From positions 1-41,429 of the forward strand of contig NZ_VOSK01000040.1 of NCBI RefSeq assembly GCF_009296175.1: a DNA stretch of 41,429 nucleotides. The letters run 5' to 3'. A program made the translations under genes and the position numbers. Below, piece after piece: positions 32,664 through 41,345 of the stretch (its first letter is position 1; every line of letters begins with the position of its first letter). Under the pieces are notes generated by a model that saw only the letters and a program-made list of their open reading frames with translations, was not told the DNA's origin and ran no database searches. This DNA is from Microvirga tunisiensis. GTDB lineage: Bacteria; Pseudomonadota; Alphaproteobacteria; Rhizobiales; Beijerinckiaceae.

Positions 32664-33191
32664 TCAGAAATTCGGTGCCGCCCTGGCAAGTTGCTCCGCC
32701 GTGTCCGCGGCGCCCATGGCGCCGGCAAGCGCTTCGGCGGTGAGGCCGCCCGCATCGCGTGCCTGGAGATCCGCTCCTCGCGCCAGAAGGGCCTCGGCGA
32801 TCTCGGTGCGGTTGAACATGGCTGCGATCATGAGCGGGGTTTTTCCGCCCTCGCTGCGGCCGTTGGCATCCGCTCCACCGTCCAGCAGGCATTGGACCGT
32901 TGCCATGTCGCCTTTGAAGGCCGCGCCCGCCAAGGGCGTCTGCCCGCGATCGTTGGCGAGTTCCGGGTCTGCGCCATGCGCCAGGAGAACCCGCACGGCA
33001 TCGACATGGCCGTGGTAGCTCGCCAGCATCAGGAGCGAGTCGCCTTTCTCGTTGCGCAGATTCGGCGGCAGCCCCATGCGCAACAATTCCTCGAGATCCT
33101 GCGCCTGCCCTGCCCTGGCATGCTGAAAGACCCGCTGGGCGAAGGCGATCGTCTCCTCGTCCAGTTCCGGCTTGGGCGGTTCATTCTGCAT
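32664..33191 (-). CDS. Ankyrin-repeat protein
   Basis: From ATG 33191 the protein is 175 residues. After a short acidic lead (E-L-D-E-E-T-I-A-F-A) it holds four ankyrin repeats at about 25-160, seen as G-D-S-L-L-M-L-A-S-Y-H-G-H, G-Q-T-P-L-A-G-A-A-F-K-G-D, G-K-T-P-L-M-I-A-A-M-F-N-R and G-G-L-T-A-E-A-L-A. There is no signal peptide, so it is probably cytoplasmic and protein-binding; the partner is unknown. ATG 33191 has GGAG 6 nt upstream; an earlier in-frame ATG at 33224 has a poorly placed site. It lies just downstream of the nucleoside hydrolase gene on the same strand. Confidence 0.88.
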   Translation of the reverse strand: MQNEPPKPELDEETIAFAQRVFQHARAGQAQDLEELLRMGLPPNLRNEKGDSLLMLASYHGHVDAVRVLLAHGADPELANDRGQTPLAGAAFKGDMATVQCLLDGGADANGRSEGGKTPLMIAAMFNRTEIAEALLARGADLQARDAGGLTAEALAGAMGAADTAEQLARAAPNF

Positions 33192-33227
33192 CGTGCGCTC
33201 CATACGACTCGTGAGACCATTCATGCC

Positions 33228-34150
33228 TCAGATAGCGGTCAATTTCGCGGAGAGTAGATCGAGAACGGCTGAACCATCGACGCCCAAGGCGACTTGAACC
33301 AGCGTCCCTTTCTCCCCGATCGTCAACGCTCCCGCTTCCTCCGTGGAACCGGTACTGACGCTCAAGCGCAAATCCTCCAGACGGAAGAGTTCCGGTGCCA
33401 GTGCGAACAGCATCACGCAAGGGTCGTGGAGCGGACGGCTTTGCCGATGAGTCGTGGTCTCGAAATAGGACTCAATGAGATCGGCGACCATGGCGGCCAG
33501 AGGCATCCCGGTCGCAGACAGCGCCTCCGCGAAATCCCGCGTGGCGCGCACCTGTCGGGTCACGTCCAGCGGCACGAGCACGAGGGGCAGTCCCGAAGAC
33601 ACGACGACAGCCGCCGCTTCCGGATCGGCCCACAGATTGAACTCGGAGCGCGGACCCACATTGCCAGCCTCGTGAACCACGCCTCCCATGGCTATGATCC
33701 GGCCGATGCGACTGGCGGCTTCCGGCTTTTCGAGAATGAGGCGGGCGATGTTGGTCAGCGGTCCGAGAGCGAGCACATCGACTGTACCGGCCGGCTCGTT
33801 GAGCAGGAGTTCCGCCAGCCATGCGACGGCAGGCTGGTTTTCCGGCTGCTTTGTGGGATCAGGCAGAGCGACGCCGCCGATGCCGTCTTTCCCATGCAGG
33901 TTCAGCGGCTCAGGTCCGGCCGGGACAGAGGCGTAGCCGCACCTGCGAAGACCGGAATATCCTCCCGGCTGACGAAAGCCAGCAGCCGGCCCGCGTTTCG
34001 AGTCGTCGTTTCAATGCCGATGTTGCCGGCAACCGTCGCCATGCCCGCAATGGCAAATTCAGCGGAGGCAAGGGCAAGCAGGATTCCAATGGCATCGTCG
34101 ATGCCTGGATCCGTATCGATGACGATCAGCCGGGGTTTTGCGTGAGGCAT
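33228..34150 (-). pseudogene. Inosine/uridine-preferring nucleoside hydrolase, frameshifted
   Basis: Nucleoside hydrolases split ribonucleosides into base and ribose. From ATG 34150 the frame gives the signature D-T-D-P-G-I-D-D-A (residues 12-20) and P-V-F-A-G-A-A-T-P-L, then stops at 33902-33904. One frame over, the protein continues without a gap from N-L-H-G-K-D-G-I-G-G through L-A-L-G-P-L-T-N-I to the end at 33228. The shift lies at about 33914-33924 and needs one base restored. If real, this gives an 82-residue fragment and the enzyme is lost; if an assembly error, the gene is complete at about 307 residues. It is divergent from the damaged adenine deaminase gene. Confidence 0.85.
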
Positions 34151-34233
34151 GATGAGGTTAGAAACCTTGCTGTGAGTCCGTGCGGCCGCTTATCCGACAC
34201 CGGACGGAATTTGACCATAGTCACAGGTGCTCC

Positions 34234-36101
34234 GTGATCCATTCAGCCTCGCTTCCCGACGATCTCCTGGTGAATGCCGAGGATGAGGTGAACATCCGCC
34301 AGGGTCTCGTTCTGGTCGCCCTGAGCAAGCGGCCTGCCGATATGCTGTTGCGGGTCGGTCGCCTGCTCGATGTTCACACGCGCACGTGGGTCGAGGATCA
34401 GGAGATCGCCATCCGCGGCCGGCGCATCGCCTGGACCGGACCTTCAGGCACCTACCCCGGAACGGCTCGTGCGCACGCGGATCGCAGCGATCTCGCCGCT
34501 GTCCCTGGATTCGGTGAGGTGCACAAGCATATCGAGAGCTCGCACATCACGCCCGAATACGAGGCGGCGCTCGTTCTGCCGCGCGGCAATACCTGGACCT
34601 GTGAGGCAAGCCATGAATTCTCGAACGTGGATGGCCCCCACAACCTCGAATTCTGGCTCACCGCCCGGCGGCACGGCTCGCCGATGAAGATCTTCCCGCT
34701 TCCGGGATCGGCCGTGCCTCCGACAGCCTACGAATGGGGTGGCGGATACTACGGTTACGACGAGCAGGCTGGCTTTCTGAGAGAAAGCCTCATGGTCGCG
34801 GGCCTCGACGAGGTCATGGATTGGCCCGCCGTCTGGAACCCGGAGAACCCTTCGCACAAGCGGCTCTGGGGCATGATCCAGGCGACGTTCGAGAAGCGTG
34901 GCGTCGTGGAGGGTCACGGCGCGGGCTTGCGCGATATGAACTCCATTAACGCCTTCCGCAGCGGGACTTGCCTCCGATCACGAGGGTTGGACGGCTGAGG
35001 AAGTCTGGGACAAGCTGCGCCACGGCATCTTCATCGAGATCAGGCCGCATTCGATGCCTGAGATCATCGGGGGACTGCTTCAGCGCGGTCTCTCGGACTG
35101 GTCGCAGGTAGCTTTCGCCACCGATGACCGCAGCGCGTCGGATACGCTGCGGATGGGCGCCACGGATCACAATGTCCGCTTGGCCGTTCAGTCGGGGCTC
35201 TCGCCTGAGATCGCGATCCAGTGCGTCACGATCAATCCAGCTCGACACATGCGGCTGACACTGGGTCGGCAGCATCGCGCCAGGACGCTTCGCGGATATC
35301 GTGCTTCTCGACGACGTGGAGACGCTCTCGATCGCTGAGGTCTGGGCGGACGGAAAGCCGGTGTCCAAGGGAACGGATTATCTGGGTCCTCTGCCCTCCA
35401 TCGAATGGCCCGACTGGGCCTCGAAGACAGTGAACATCCAGCGCAGGATTGAAGCGAGGGATTTCGTCGTCGCCGCACCCGACCGCGCCAGCGTGCAGGC
35501 GGCACTGCTGCGACCGTTCCACTGGCACGACGACTTCATCACGATGGAACTTCCTGTAGACGCCGGTGAGGTTCAGCGTGACTTAGGGCGTAACGTAACG
35601 AAATTCGCCATCGTCGACCGCTTTTCAGGCGAGGCAAAGATCTCCCGCATGTTCTGGCTTGGCTGCGGCCCGAAAACGCCCGATACGGCGGTCGGCTGCA
35701 CGGTCGCTCACGACAAGCACAATCTCTGGATCGTAGGATCGTCCGACGAAGCCATGGCGATGGTGGCCAACCGCGTTGCGGAAATCGGCGGCGGCTGGGT
35801 TCTCGTCAGCGGCGGAAAGGTGCTGGCCGAGGTGCGCTACGAGATCGGTGGGTTGATGACCCAGCGCCCGGCGGAAGACCTCGATGCCGAGATGCAGCAG
35901 CTGTACGCGGAAGCGGCAAAGATCGAATGGCTGTACGAGCCCACCTTCTCGCCGCGCTGGTTTCCGGGCTTTCCGGAGCGGCTCCAGTTCGCGACCCTCA
36001 CCTGTGCGCCCTGGCGCTGGGTGCTGGTCGCGCCGTGCGAGGCCGCTCCACAAGGCTTCGTCAACGTGGCGACCGGACAGACGCACCCGGTCGTCTGGTA
36101 A
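34234..36101 (+). pseudogene. Adenine deaminase family protein, two frameshifts
   Basis: Adenine deaminase converts adenine to hypoxanthine in an amidohydrolase fold. Frame 1 from GTG 34234 gives the N-terminal amidohydrolase part with V-P-G-F-G-E-V-H-K-H-I-E-S-S-H and A-S-H-E-F. At about 34960 it slips (one base missing) into frame 2, which reads A-G-L-A-S-D-H-E-G-W then F-A-T-D-D-R. At about 35260 (T-P/L-x-V-G-S-I-A-P-G-R) it slips again into frame 3, which runs through the C-terminal domain to 36101. Joined, the protein is about 620 residues, normal for the family. Two independent slips argue for decay, unless the assembly has indel errors. The stop is 3 bp from the convergent amidohydrolase. 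Confidence 0.85.
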
Positions 36102-36104
36102 GAA

Positions 36105-37430
36105 TCAGCCCGCCGCGTCGATCCGCGCCATCTCGGCCTTGAACGTGGCTGCGATTTGGCCCGCATCGCGCAGGATCTTCTTGCGCTCCAGGCTCTGGAC
36201 ATTGCGGCCGCGCATGATCCAGCGGCCGCCGACCATCACGTCCTGCACATCAGCCGGCATCGCTGAAAACACCAGCGTGGCGTAGATGTCGTAGACCGGC
36301 TGCAGACGCGGCGCCGACAGGTCGATGCGGATGAGATCCGCCTGCTTGCCGGGCTCGAGCGAACCGATGCGGCTGTCGAGACCCAGCACCTGCGCTCCTT
36401 CCAGCGTTGCCATGCGGATCACCTGGGCCGCCGGCATGGGCTTGCGGCTGTGACCGAGCAGCTTCTGGAACATGGAAACCGGACCAAACTGGCTGAACAG
36501 GTCGAGGGTGTTGCCGCTCATCGGTCCGTCGGTGGCGATGCCGACCTTGATGCCCGCCGCCCGCATGGCCTCGATGGGCGCGATGCCGCGCCCGGCCTTC
36601 GCATTCGAGCGGGCATTGTGGGCCACGCGTACATCCGCTTTGGCCATGCGCTCGATCTCGAAGGGGTCGATATGCAGGCAATGGGCCGTGATCAGTCCGG
36701 GCAGCAGAAGCCCCGCCTTCTCGACCACCGCGACGGGCCGCAGGCCGTGGTTCTTGCGGCACCATTCCATCTCGCTGTCCATCTCGGCGAGATGGAGCTG
36801 CACCGGCACGCCCGGATGTGCCTCGGCCCACCGGGCGACGCGGGCCATGATTTCGACGTCGGTCGAGTACGGCGCATGGGGCGCGATGGACGGAACGATC
36901 CGCTCGTGACCCGAGAACTCGGCCACCAGCTCTTCGACAAGGGCAAATCCCTCGTCGATGGTCTTGTGATCGGGCGGATCGAAGGTCGCGAGGGTCTGGC
37001 CGACCACACCTCGCAGCCCGGCTTGATCAAGTACCCGCCCGACCTCGGTCTCGTAATAATACATGTCGGCGATGGTGGTGACGCCCGCCTCAATGGATTC
37101 GAGCGCGCCGAGAAGCGTGCCGACACGCACCATCTCCGGCGTCACGAACTTGCGCTCCATCGGCAGCACATAGCGGAAAAGCCGGTCGTCCACGTCTTCG
37201 CCGAGGCCGCGGAAGAGCGTCATCGCCAGATGCGCGTGGGGATTGACCATGCCGGGCATGACCACATCGCCGTCGACGTCGATGATCTCGGCGCCTTCCA
37301 CCTGAGGCGGCTCGCCGGACCCAAGCGCCCGGATCGTGCTGCCCTCGACATGGATCCATCCGCCGTCGATGACGCTCATGGTCGTATCGATAGGCAGAAG
37401 GCAGGCGTTCTTGATCAGAATCGCAGCCAT
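36105..37430 (-). CDS. Amidohydrolase, SAH/MTA (adenosine-type) deaminase-like
   Basis: The 441-residue protein is a metal-dependent amidohydrolase. Metal-binding His residues lie in V-N-P-H-A-H (about 65 and 67), with later H-A-P-Y-S, H-L-A-E and A-T-D-G-P-M-S-G-N near residue 300. The family's S-adenosylhomocysteine/5'-methylthioadenosine deaminases, atrazine-type chlorohydrolases and guanine-type deaminases share this layout; the F-R-G-L-G-E-D segment fits the first group best. ATG 37430 shares a base with the ATPase stop; a GTG at 37433 would overlap as GTGA. It is the last gene of the importer operon, so it likely acts on the imported compound. Confidence 0.88.
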   Translation of the reverse strand: MAAILIKNACLLPIDTTMSVIDGGWIHVEGSTIRALGSGEPPQVEGAEIIDVDGDVVMPGMVNPHAHLAMTLFRGLGEDVDDRLFRYVLPMERKFVTPEMVRVGTLLGALESIEAGVTTIADMYYYETEVGRVLDQAGLRGVVGQTLATFDPPDHKTIDEGFALVEELVAEFSGHERIVPSIAPHAPYSTDVEIMARVARWAEAHPGVPVQLHLAEMDSEMEWCRKNHGLRPVAVVEKAGLLLPGLITAHCLHIDPFEIERMAKADVRVAHNARSNAKAGRGIAPIEAMRAAGIKVGIATDGPMSGNTLDLFSQFGPVSMFQKLLGHSRKPMPAAQVIRMATLEGAQVLGLDSRIGSLEPGKQADLIRIDLSAPRLQPVYDIYATLVFSAMPADVQDVMVGGRWIMRGRNVQSLERKKILRDAGQIAATFKAEMARIDAAG

Positions 37431-38515
37431 CACTCGTCCTCCTCGGAGGCAAGGATGGTGGATTGCTCCGGCACCGGCACGAGCTTCACGCTTGTGCCTG
37501 CCTCCAACGGCGCCGTCAGGCTACCGTTGCCAATCAGATGGCCTGCAGCCGTCTCACAGTGATACTGATAGGCTCGGCCGAGATAGGTCCGCAGGCCCAA
37601 TCGGGCGGGAAGCCCTTCAGCGGCCGAAGCGGTCGATACCATCAGGCCATCGGGCCGCGTGGCGAGCAGGAACGTGTCCGGGATCGCGCCGAACAGGTTC
37701 TGAGACAGCCGCAGTCGCATTCCTGCTATCTCAGCGGTCACGACATCGCCGTCGCGCGCAACCACCTTCAAGGGAATGATGTTTTCGAAGCCGACGAAAC
37801 GGGCCACGAAGGTGTTGGCCGGACGGCGGTAGAGCACCTCAGGCCGATCAAACTGCATGAGGCGCCCGGCATCCATGATGGCGACGCGGTCGGAGATCGA
37901 GAACGCCTCCTCCTGGTCGTGCGTGACATAGACCGAGGTGGTGCCGTTGACCGAGGTGGTGCCGTTGGCGCGCTGCAGTTGGCGGATCTCGACGCGCATC
38001 TCGACCCTGAGCTTGGCATCGAGATTGGAGAGTGGCTCGTCGAACATCAGGAGCGGCGGCTCGATAACGAGCGCCCGCGCCAAAGCGACACGCTGCTTCT
38101 GTCCGCCCGAGAGCGCGCCCGGCGCGCGGTCTGCGAGAGTTGCGAGGCCCACGCGCTCCAGCATGGCCAAGGCTCGCTTGCGACGCTCGGCTGGGGCGAT
38201 GCCCCGCTGTTTGAGGCCGAAGGCGACGTTGTCGAGGACCGACAGGTGCGGGAACAGGGCGTAGTTCTGGAAGACCAGGCCGATATCGCGCTTATGTGTT
38301 GGCAACCGCGTCAAGTCGCGCCCGCCGAGCAGGATCGATCCGCTGGTGGGCGATAGAAAACCGGCGATGAGGCGCAGGGTCGTGGTCTTGCCGCAGCCGC
38401 TGGCACCGAGGAGGGACACGAGTTCTCCGGCCTGAACCGAGAGCGAGAGATCTTCGAGAACCTTGGTCGTCCCGTAATGGGCGGAAACGGCGTTGATATC
38501 GAGAGGCTGTGCCAC
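37430..38515 (-). CDS. ABC transporter ATP-binding protein, PotA/spermidine-putrescine type
   Basis: The 361-residue ATPase powers the importer formed by the two permeases below. Motifs: Walker A G-A-S-G-C-G-K-T-T (37-45), Q-loop F-Q-N-Y-A-L-F-P-H, signature L-S-G-G-Q-K-Q-R (135-142), Walker B L-L-M-F-D-E (Asp 159, Glu 160), and H-loop His 199. A TOBE domain follows from about 270. Residues 184-195 are N-G-T-T-S-V twice: an exact 18-bp tandem duplication just before the H-loop strand. It is in frame, but would place six extra residues next to the catalytic switch. The start is GTG 38515. The permease gene ends 7 bp upstream and the amidohydrolase gene follows with overlap. Confidence 0.93.
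   Translation of the reverse strand: MAQPLDINAVSAHYGTTKVLEDLSLSVQAGELVSLLGASGCGKTTTLRLIAGFLSPTSGSILLGGRDLTRLPTHKRDIGLVFQNYALFPHLSVLDNVAFGLKQRGIAPAERRKRALAMLERVGLATLADRAPGALSGGQKQRVALARALVIEPPLLMFDEPLSNLDAKLRVEMRVEIRQLQRANGTTSVNGTTSVYVTHDQEEAFSISDRVAIMDAGRLMQFDRPEVLYRRPANTFVARFVGFENIIPLKVVARDGDVVTAEIAGMRLRLSQNLFGAIPDTFLLATRPDGLMVSTASAAEGLPARLGLRTYLGRAYQYHCETAAGHLIGNGSLTAPLEAGTSVKLVPVPEQSTILASEEDE
37932..37967 (-). repeat. Exact 18-bp tandem duplication inside the ABC ATPase gene
   Basis: ACCGAGGTGGTGCCGTTG occurs at 37932-37949 and again at 37950-37967 with no difference. On the coding strand it adds N-G-T-T-S-V twice. A recent slip is likely, since the copies are identical and most relatives would have one. 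Confidence 0.95.
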
Positions 38516-38521
38516 GGAAAG

Positions 38522-39310
38522 CTACTTCGCAAGAAAGGTGAGGCCGAGGGTTCGCTCCACGATGGCCATCACGGCCACGGTGAGGAACATCAGAAGGACG
38601 GAGACGGAGGCGACCGTCGGGTCGAAGAACTGCTCCACATGCGCCAGGATCTGGATCGGCAGAGTGCTGATGCCCGGTCCTGTCAGGAAGAGCGACACTG
38701 ACACGTCATTAAGCGAGGTGATGAAGGCGAGAATGAATGCGGCGATCACCCCTGCCCTCACATTCGGCAGCACGATGGTGAAGAAGGTTTTCACCGGAGC
38801 GCTCCCTAAGCTGATCGCTGCCTCCTCGATGGAGAAGTCAAAGGAGGCCAGGCTCGCGCTGATCACCCGCACCACATAGGGCAGCACGATCAGCGTGTGA
38901 CCGATCAGAAGGGCCGCGAAGATCGGAAGGCCTGCCCCGACCGTCAACGACTTCAGAAGCGCGAAGCCGAACACGATTTCGGGTACGAGGATCGGCAGCA
39001 CGAACAGCGTTCCGAGCCAGCGCGGAAGCTCGACCCGGAATCGATTGAGGGCATAGGCCGCCGGAACGCCGATCAGGAGCGCGATCAGCGTGCCCAAAAA
39101 GGCGATCTGGAGGCTGGTGACGATGGTCCGCCGGAAGGCGCTGATCTCGAAGATGTTTTCGAACCAGCGCAAGGAGAGCCCCCGCGGCGGAAAGGTCAGG
39201 TAGGTCGTGTCGCTGAGTGCCGCGCCGACCACAATGACCAGCGGCACCATCAGGAAGAGATAGACCAGCGCCGCGACGGCGATGAGGATGGGATGAGGTC
39301 TGTCGGACAT
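38522..39310 (-). CDS. ABC transporter permease, PotC-like
   Basis: The 262-residue inner-membrane protein has about six membrane segments (first at about 10-30). The E-A-A-x-x-L-G-x-x-P loop appears as E-E-A-A-I-S-L-G-S-A-P near residue 163, which docks on the ATPase. It is the second permease of a Pot-type importer. ATG 39310 is preferred; an in-frame GTG at 39313 would overlap the upstream permease stop as GTGA. Either way the two permeases are translationally coupled. Confidence 0.92.
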   Translation of the reverse strand: MSDRPHPILIAVAALVYLFLMVPLVIVVGAALSDTTYLTFPPRGLSLRWFENIFEISAFRRTIVTSLQIAFLGTLIALLIGVPAAYALNRFRVELPRWLGTLFVLPILVPEIVFGFALLKSLTVGAGLPIFAALLIGHTLIVLPYVVRVISASLASFDFSIEEAAISLGSAPVKTFFTIVLPNVRAGVIAAFILAFITSLNDVSVSLFLTGPGISTLPIQILAHVEQFFDPTVASVSVLLMFLTVAVMAIVERTLGLTFLAK

Positions 39311-40158
39311 CACGTGGCCATGGGGTTGATGCGGCGGGCGATGTGGCTCATCGCAAGAACGATGGAGATGGTGATGACCGTCATGATGGTCGCAATCGTC
39401 GAGGCGCCGACCCAGTCGAACGAGACCATGGCGCGCTGCTGCAGAAGCGTCGCGAGCACGGTCTGGCGCTCACCGCCCAAAAGCTGCGGGATCGCGTAAG
39501 CCGTGAAGCTGCCGGTGAAGACCAGCACGGCACCGACGATGAGGCCAGGCACGGCCAGGGGAAGCAGGACCTGCCAGAACGTCGCCATGGGCGAAGCGCC
39601 GAGCGACGAGGAGGCCTGCAGCACATCGCGAGGGATGTTCTCAAGCACACCGACCAGCGACAGAACCATGAGCGGCACGAAGAGATAGACCATGCCGATG
39701 ATGACGGCGCCTTGCGTGTAGAGCAACTCGAGCGGCTCGTTGACGATGCCGAGCGCGAGTAGGGTCTGGTTCAGGATGCCGTTGCGGCCAAGAATGATGA
39801 GCCAGGCGAAGGCGCGGACCACGACGCCCGTCAGAAGCGGAAACACCGCCGCCACGATGAGCAGGCTCTTCAGCTTGCCCGGCGCACGCGACACCACATA
39901 GGCGGTCATGAAGCCGAAGATCAGGGAGATGATCGTCGTGAAGGCCGAAATCTGCAGCGTCCGAAACAGGACAGTCGTGCGAAAGCCGCTGTTGAAATAG
40001 GAGATGTAGGGGGAGAAAGCCCCGCGCGGATCCATGAAGGTTCCCGCGATCACCGCTCCGATCGGCACGATCAGGAATCCGATCACGGCGAGCGTGGCGG
40101 GCGCTGACAGCGCCCACCCGGTTGCGCCATCCCGGCGCCAGAAGTGTCTTGATGTCAT
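39310..40158 (-). CDS. ABC transporter permease, PotB-like
   Basis: From ATG 40158 the protein is 282 residues with about six membrane segments (first at about 15-40), and the ATPase-docking loop D-V-L-Q-A-S-S-S-L-G-A-S-P near 180. A longer frame from 40221 runs into the binding-protein gene and its extra N-terminus is Arg/Ser-rich and unlikely, so the later start, 10 bp past the binding-protein stop, is used. It pairs with the PotC-like subunit downstream. Confidence 0.92.
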   Translation of the reverse strand: MTSRHFWRRDGATGWALSAPATLAVIGFLIVPIGAVIAGTFMDPRGAFSPYISYFNSGFRTTVLFRTLQISAFTTIISLIFGFMTAYVVSRAPGKLKSLLIVAAVFPLLTGVVVRAFAWLIILGRNGILNQTLLALGIVNEPLELLYTQGAVIIGMVYLFVPLMVLSLVGVLENIPRDVLQASSSLGASPMATFWQVLLPLAVPGLIVGAVLVFTGSFTAYAIPQLLGGERQTVLATLLQQRAMVSFDWVGASTIATIMTVITISIVLAMSHIARRINPMAT

Positions 40159-40168
40159 GATGGCAGGA

Positions 40169-41209
40169 TTACTTCCCGAAGACCTCGCTCCAGGCATCGA
40201 GCCAGTCGTTCTTCGCCGCATTCAGCTTCTCGTAGTCGAGACGCTTGAGGGACGAGATCATCTTCTGGCCATAGGTCCAACGGGCCGCTTCCTCGGGCTT
40301 CAGCTGCACTGCGGTGGCAACAGGAGCATCGACGCCCCGCTCGGCCAGCGTCTGCTGGATCTTGGGTTCGAGGATGAAGTTGATGAACTGGTGCGCCAGA
40401 TCGGGGTTCGCAGCGCCCTTGGCAATGTTCACCGTGTTGAGGGTGGCATAATCGCCCTCCTTCAGCTCGGCCCAGCGCACCGTCGGCACGGCCGCCTGGA
40501 TCTGGGCCAGAGCGAAGTCCTGCGCCATAGCGACGGAGACCTCGCCGGTCGAGAACAGGTTCACGAGCTCCGAGCCGGTGTTGTAGTTCTTGACCACGTT
40601 GGGCTTCAGCTGCTCGAGAGCCTTGAAGGCCGCACTCTCGTCCTTGTAGGGATCGACGCCCGCCTTGTTGGCGGCGACCAGAACCGTCATCGGGCCGGCG
40701 GTGGTGGTGATGCCGGGGAGCGAGACACGGCGCTTGAGATCGTCGCGCCAAAGGTGGTTCCAGGAGGTGATCGGTGCCGACACCTTGGCGCTGTCATAGA
40801 TAATGCCGACGCGGCCGATGGTGTAGGCGGGACCGAACTTGCCTTGCGGCTCCTTGGCGAGTTCGTAGATGCCGTTGACGTTGGGGACCTTCGAGCGGTC
40901 GACTGGCTGGAACAGGCCTTCCTGGATGCCGATCTGGGAGTAGCTGTCGGTGAGATAGACGACATCCACCCCGCCGCCGCCGCGGATCTTGATCTTGTTC
41001 AGGCGGTCGGCATTGTTGCCGGTTTCGAAGACCAGCTCGCAGCCGCACTGGGCGCGAAACGGCTTGAGAATGATTTCTTCCAGCTTGTCGCCGTTGAAAC
41101 CCCACCAGGAGATCGTGAGGGTCTTGTTCTGAGCCATGGCCGGAGCGGCAGTCAGCGCTCCAGCGACAAGAGCCATGCCCGCAATCGGTTTCCACCAACG
41201 CCCTACCAT
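40169..41209 (-). CDS. ABC transporter extracellular solute-binding protein, PotD-like
   Basis: The 346-residue periplasmic protein begins with a signal peptide (residues 1-26, ending A-A-P-A-M-A-Q). The bacterial solute-binding fold follows: I-S-W-W-G-F-N-G-D, a V-D-V-V-Y-L-T-D strand, G-I-I-Y-D and L-A-H-Q-F-I-N-F-I-L-E-P near the C-terminus. Pot-type proteins bind polyamines, but members serve other cations and small organics too. Here the neighbours (amidohydrolase, adenine deaminase, nucleoside hydrolase) point to a purine or adenosine-related ligand; that is inference. AGGAG lies about 9 nt before ATG 41209. It heads the five-gene importer operon. An IS1380-type element begins within 137 bp upstream and may affect the promoter. 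Confidence 0.93.
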   Translation of the reverse strand: MVGRWWKPIAGMALVAGALTAAPAMAQNKTLTISWWGFNGDKLEEIILKPFRAQCGCELVFETGNNADRLNKIKIRGGGGVDVVYLTDSYSQIGIQEGLFQPVDRSKVPNVNGIYELAKEPQGKFGPAYTIGRVGIIYDSAKVSAPITSWNHLWRDDLKRRVSLPGITTTAGPMTVLVAANKAGVDPYKDESAAFKALEQLKPNVVKNYNTGSELVNLFSTGEVSVAMAQDFALAQIQAAVPTVRWAELKEGDYATLNTVNIAKGAANPDLAHQFINFILEPKIQQTLAERGVDAPVATAVQLKPEEAARWTYGQKMISSLKRLDYEKLNAAKNDWLDAWSEVFGK

Positions 41210-41345
41210 CTCAGGATCTCCTAGCCGTTCTTATGCATGGGAAGGTTGATGAAGGCTGGCGAGTGTAGCTTAAGCACTTGAAGCAGCGTAGGATTTGGTT
41301 GTTGAGACTAATCCCTGCCACCAATTGCCCTGTGCCACACTCGCC

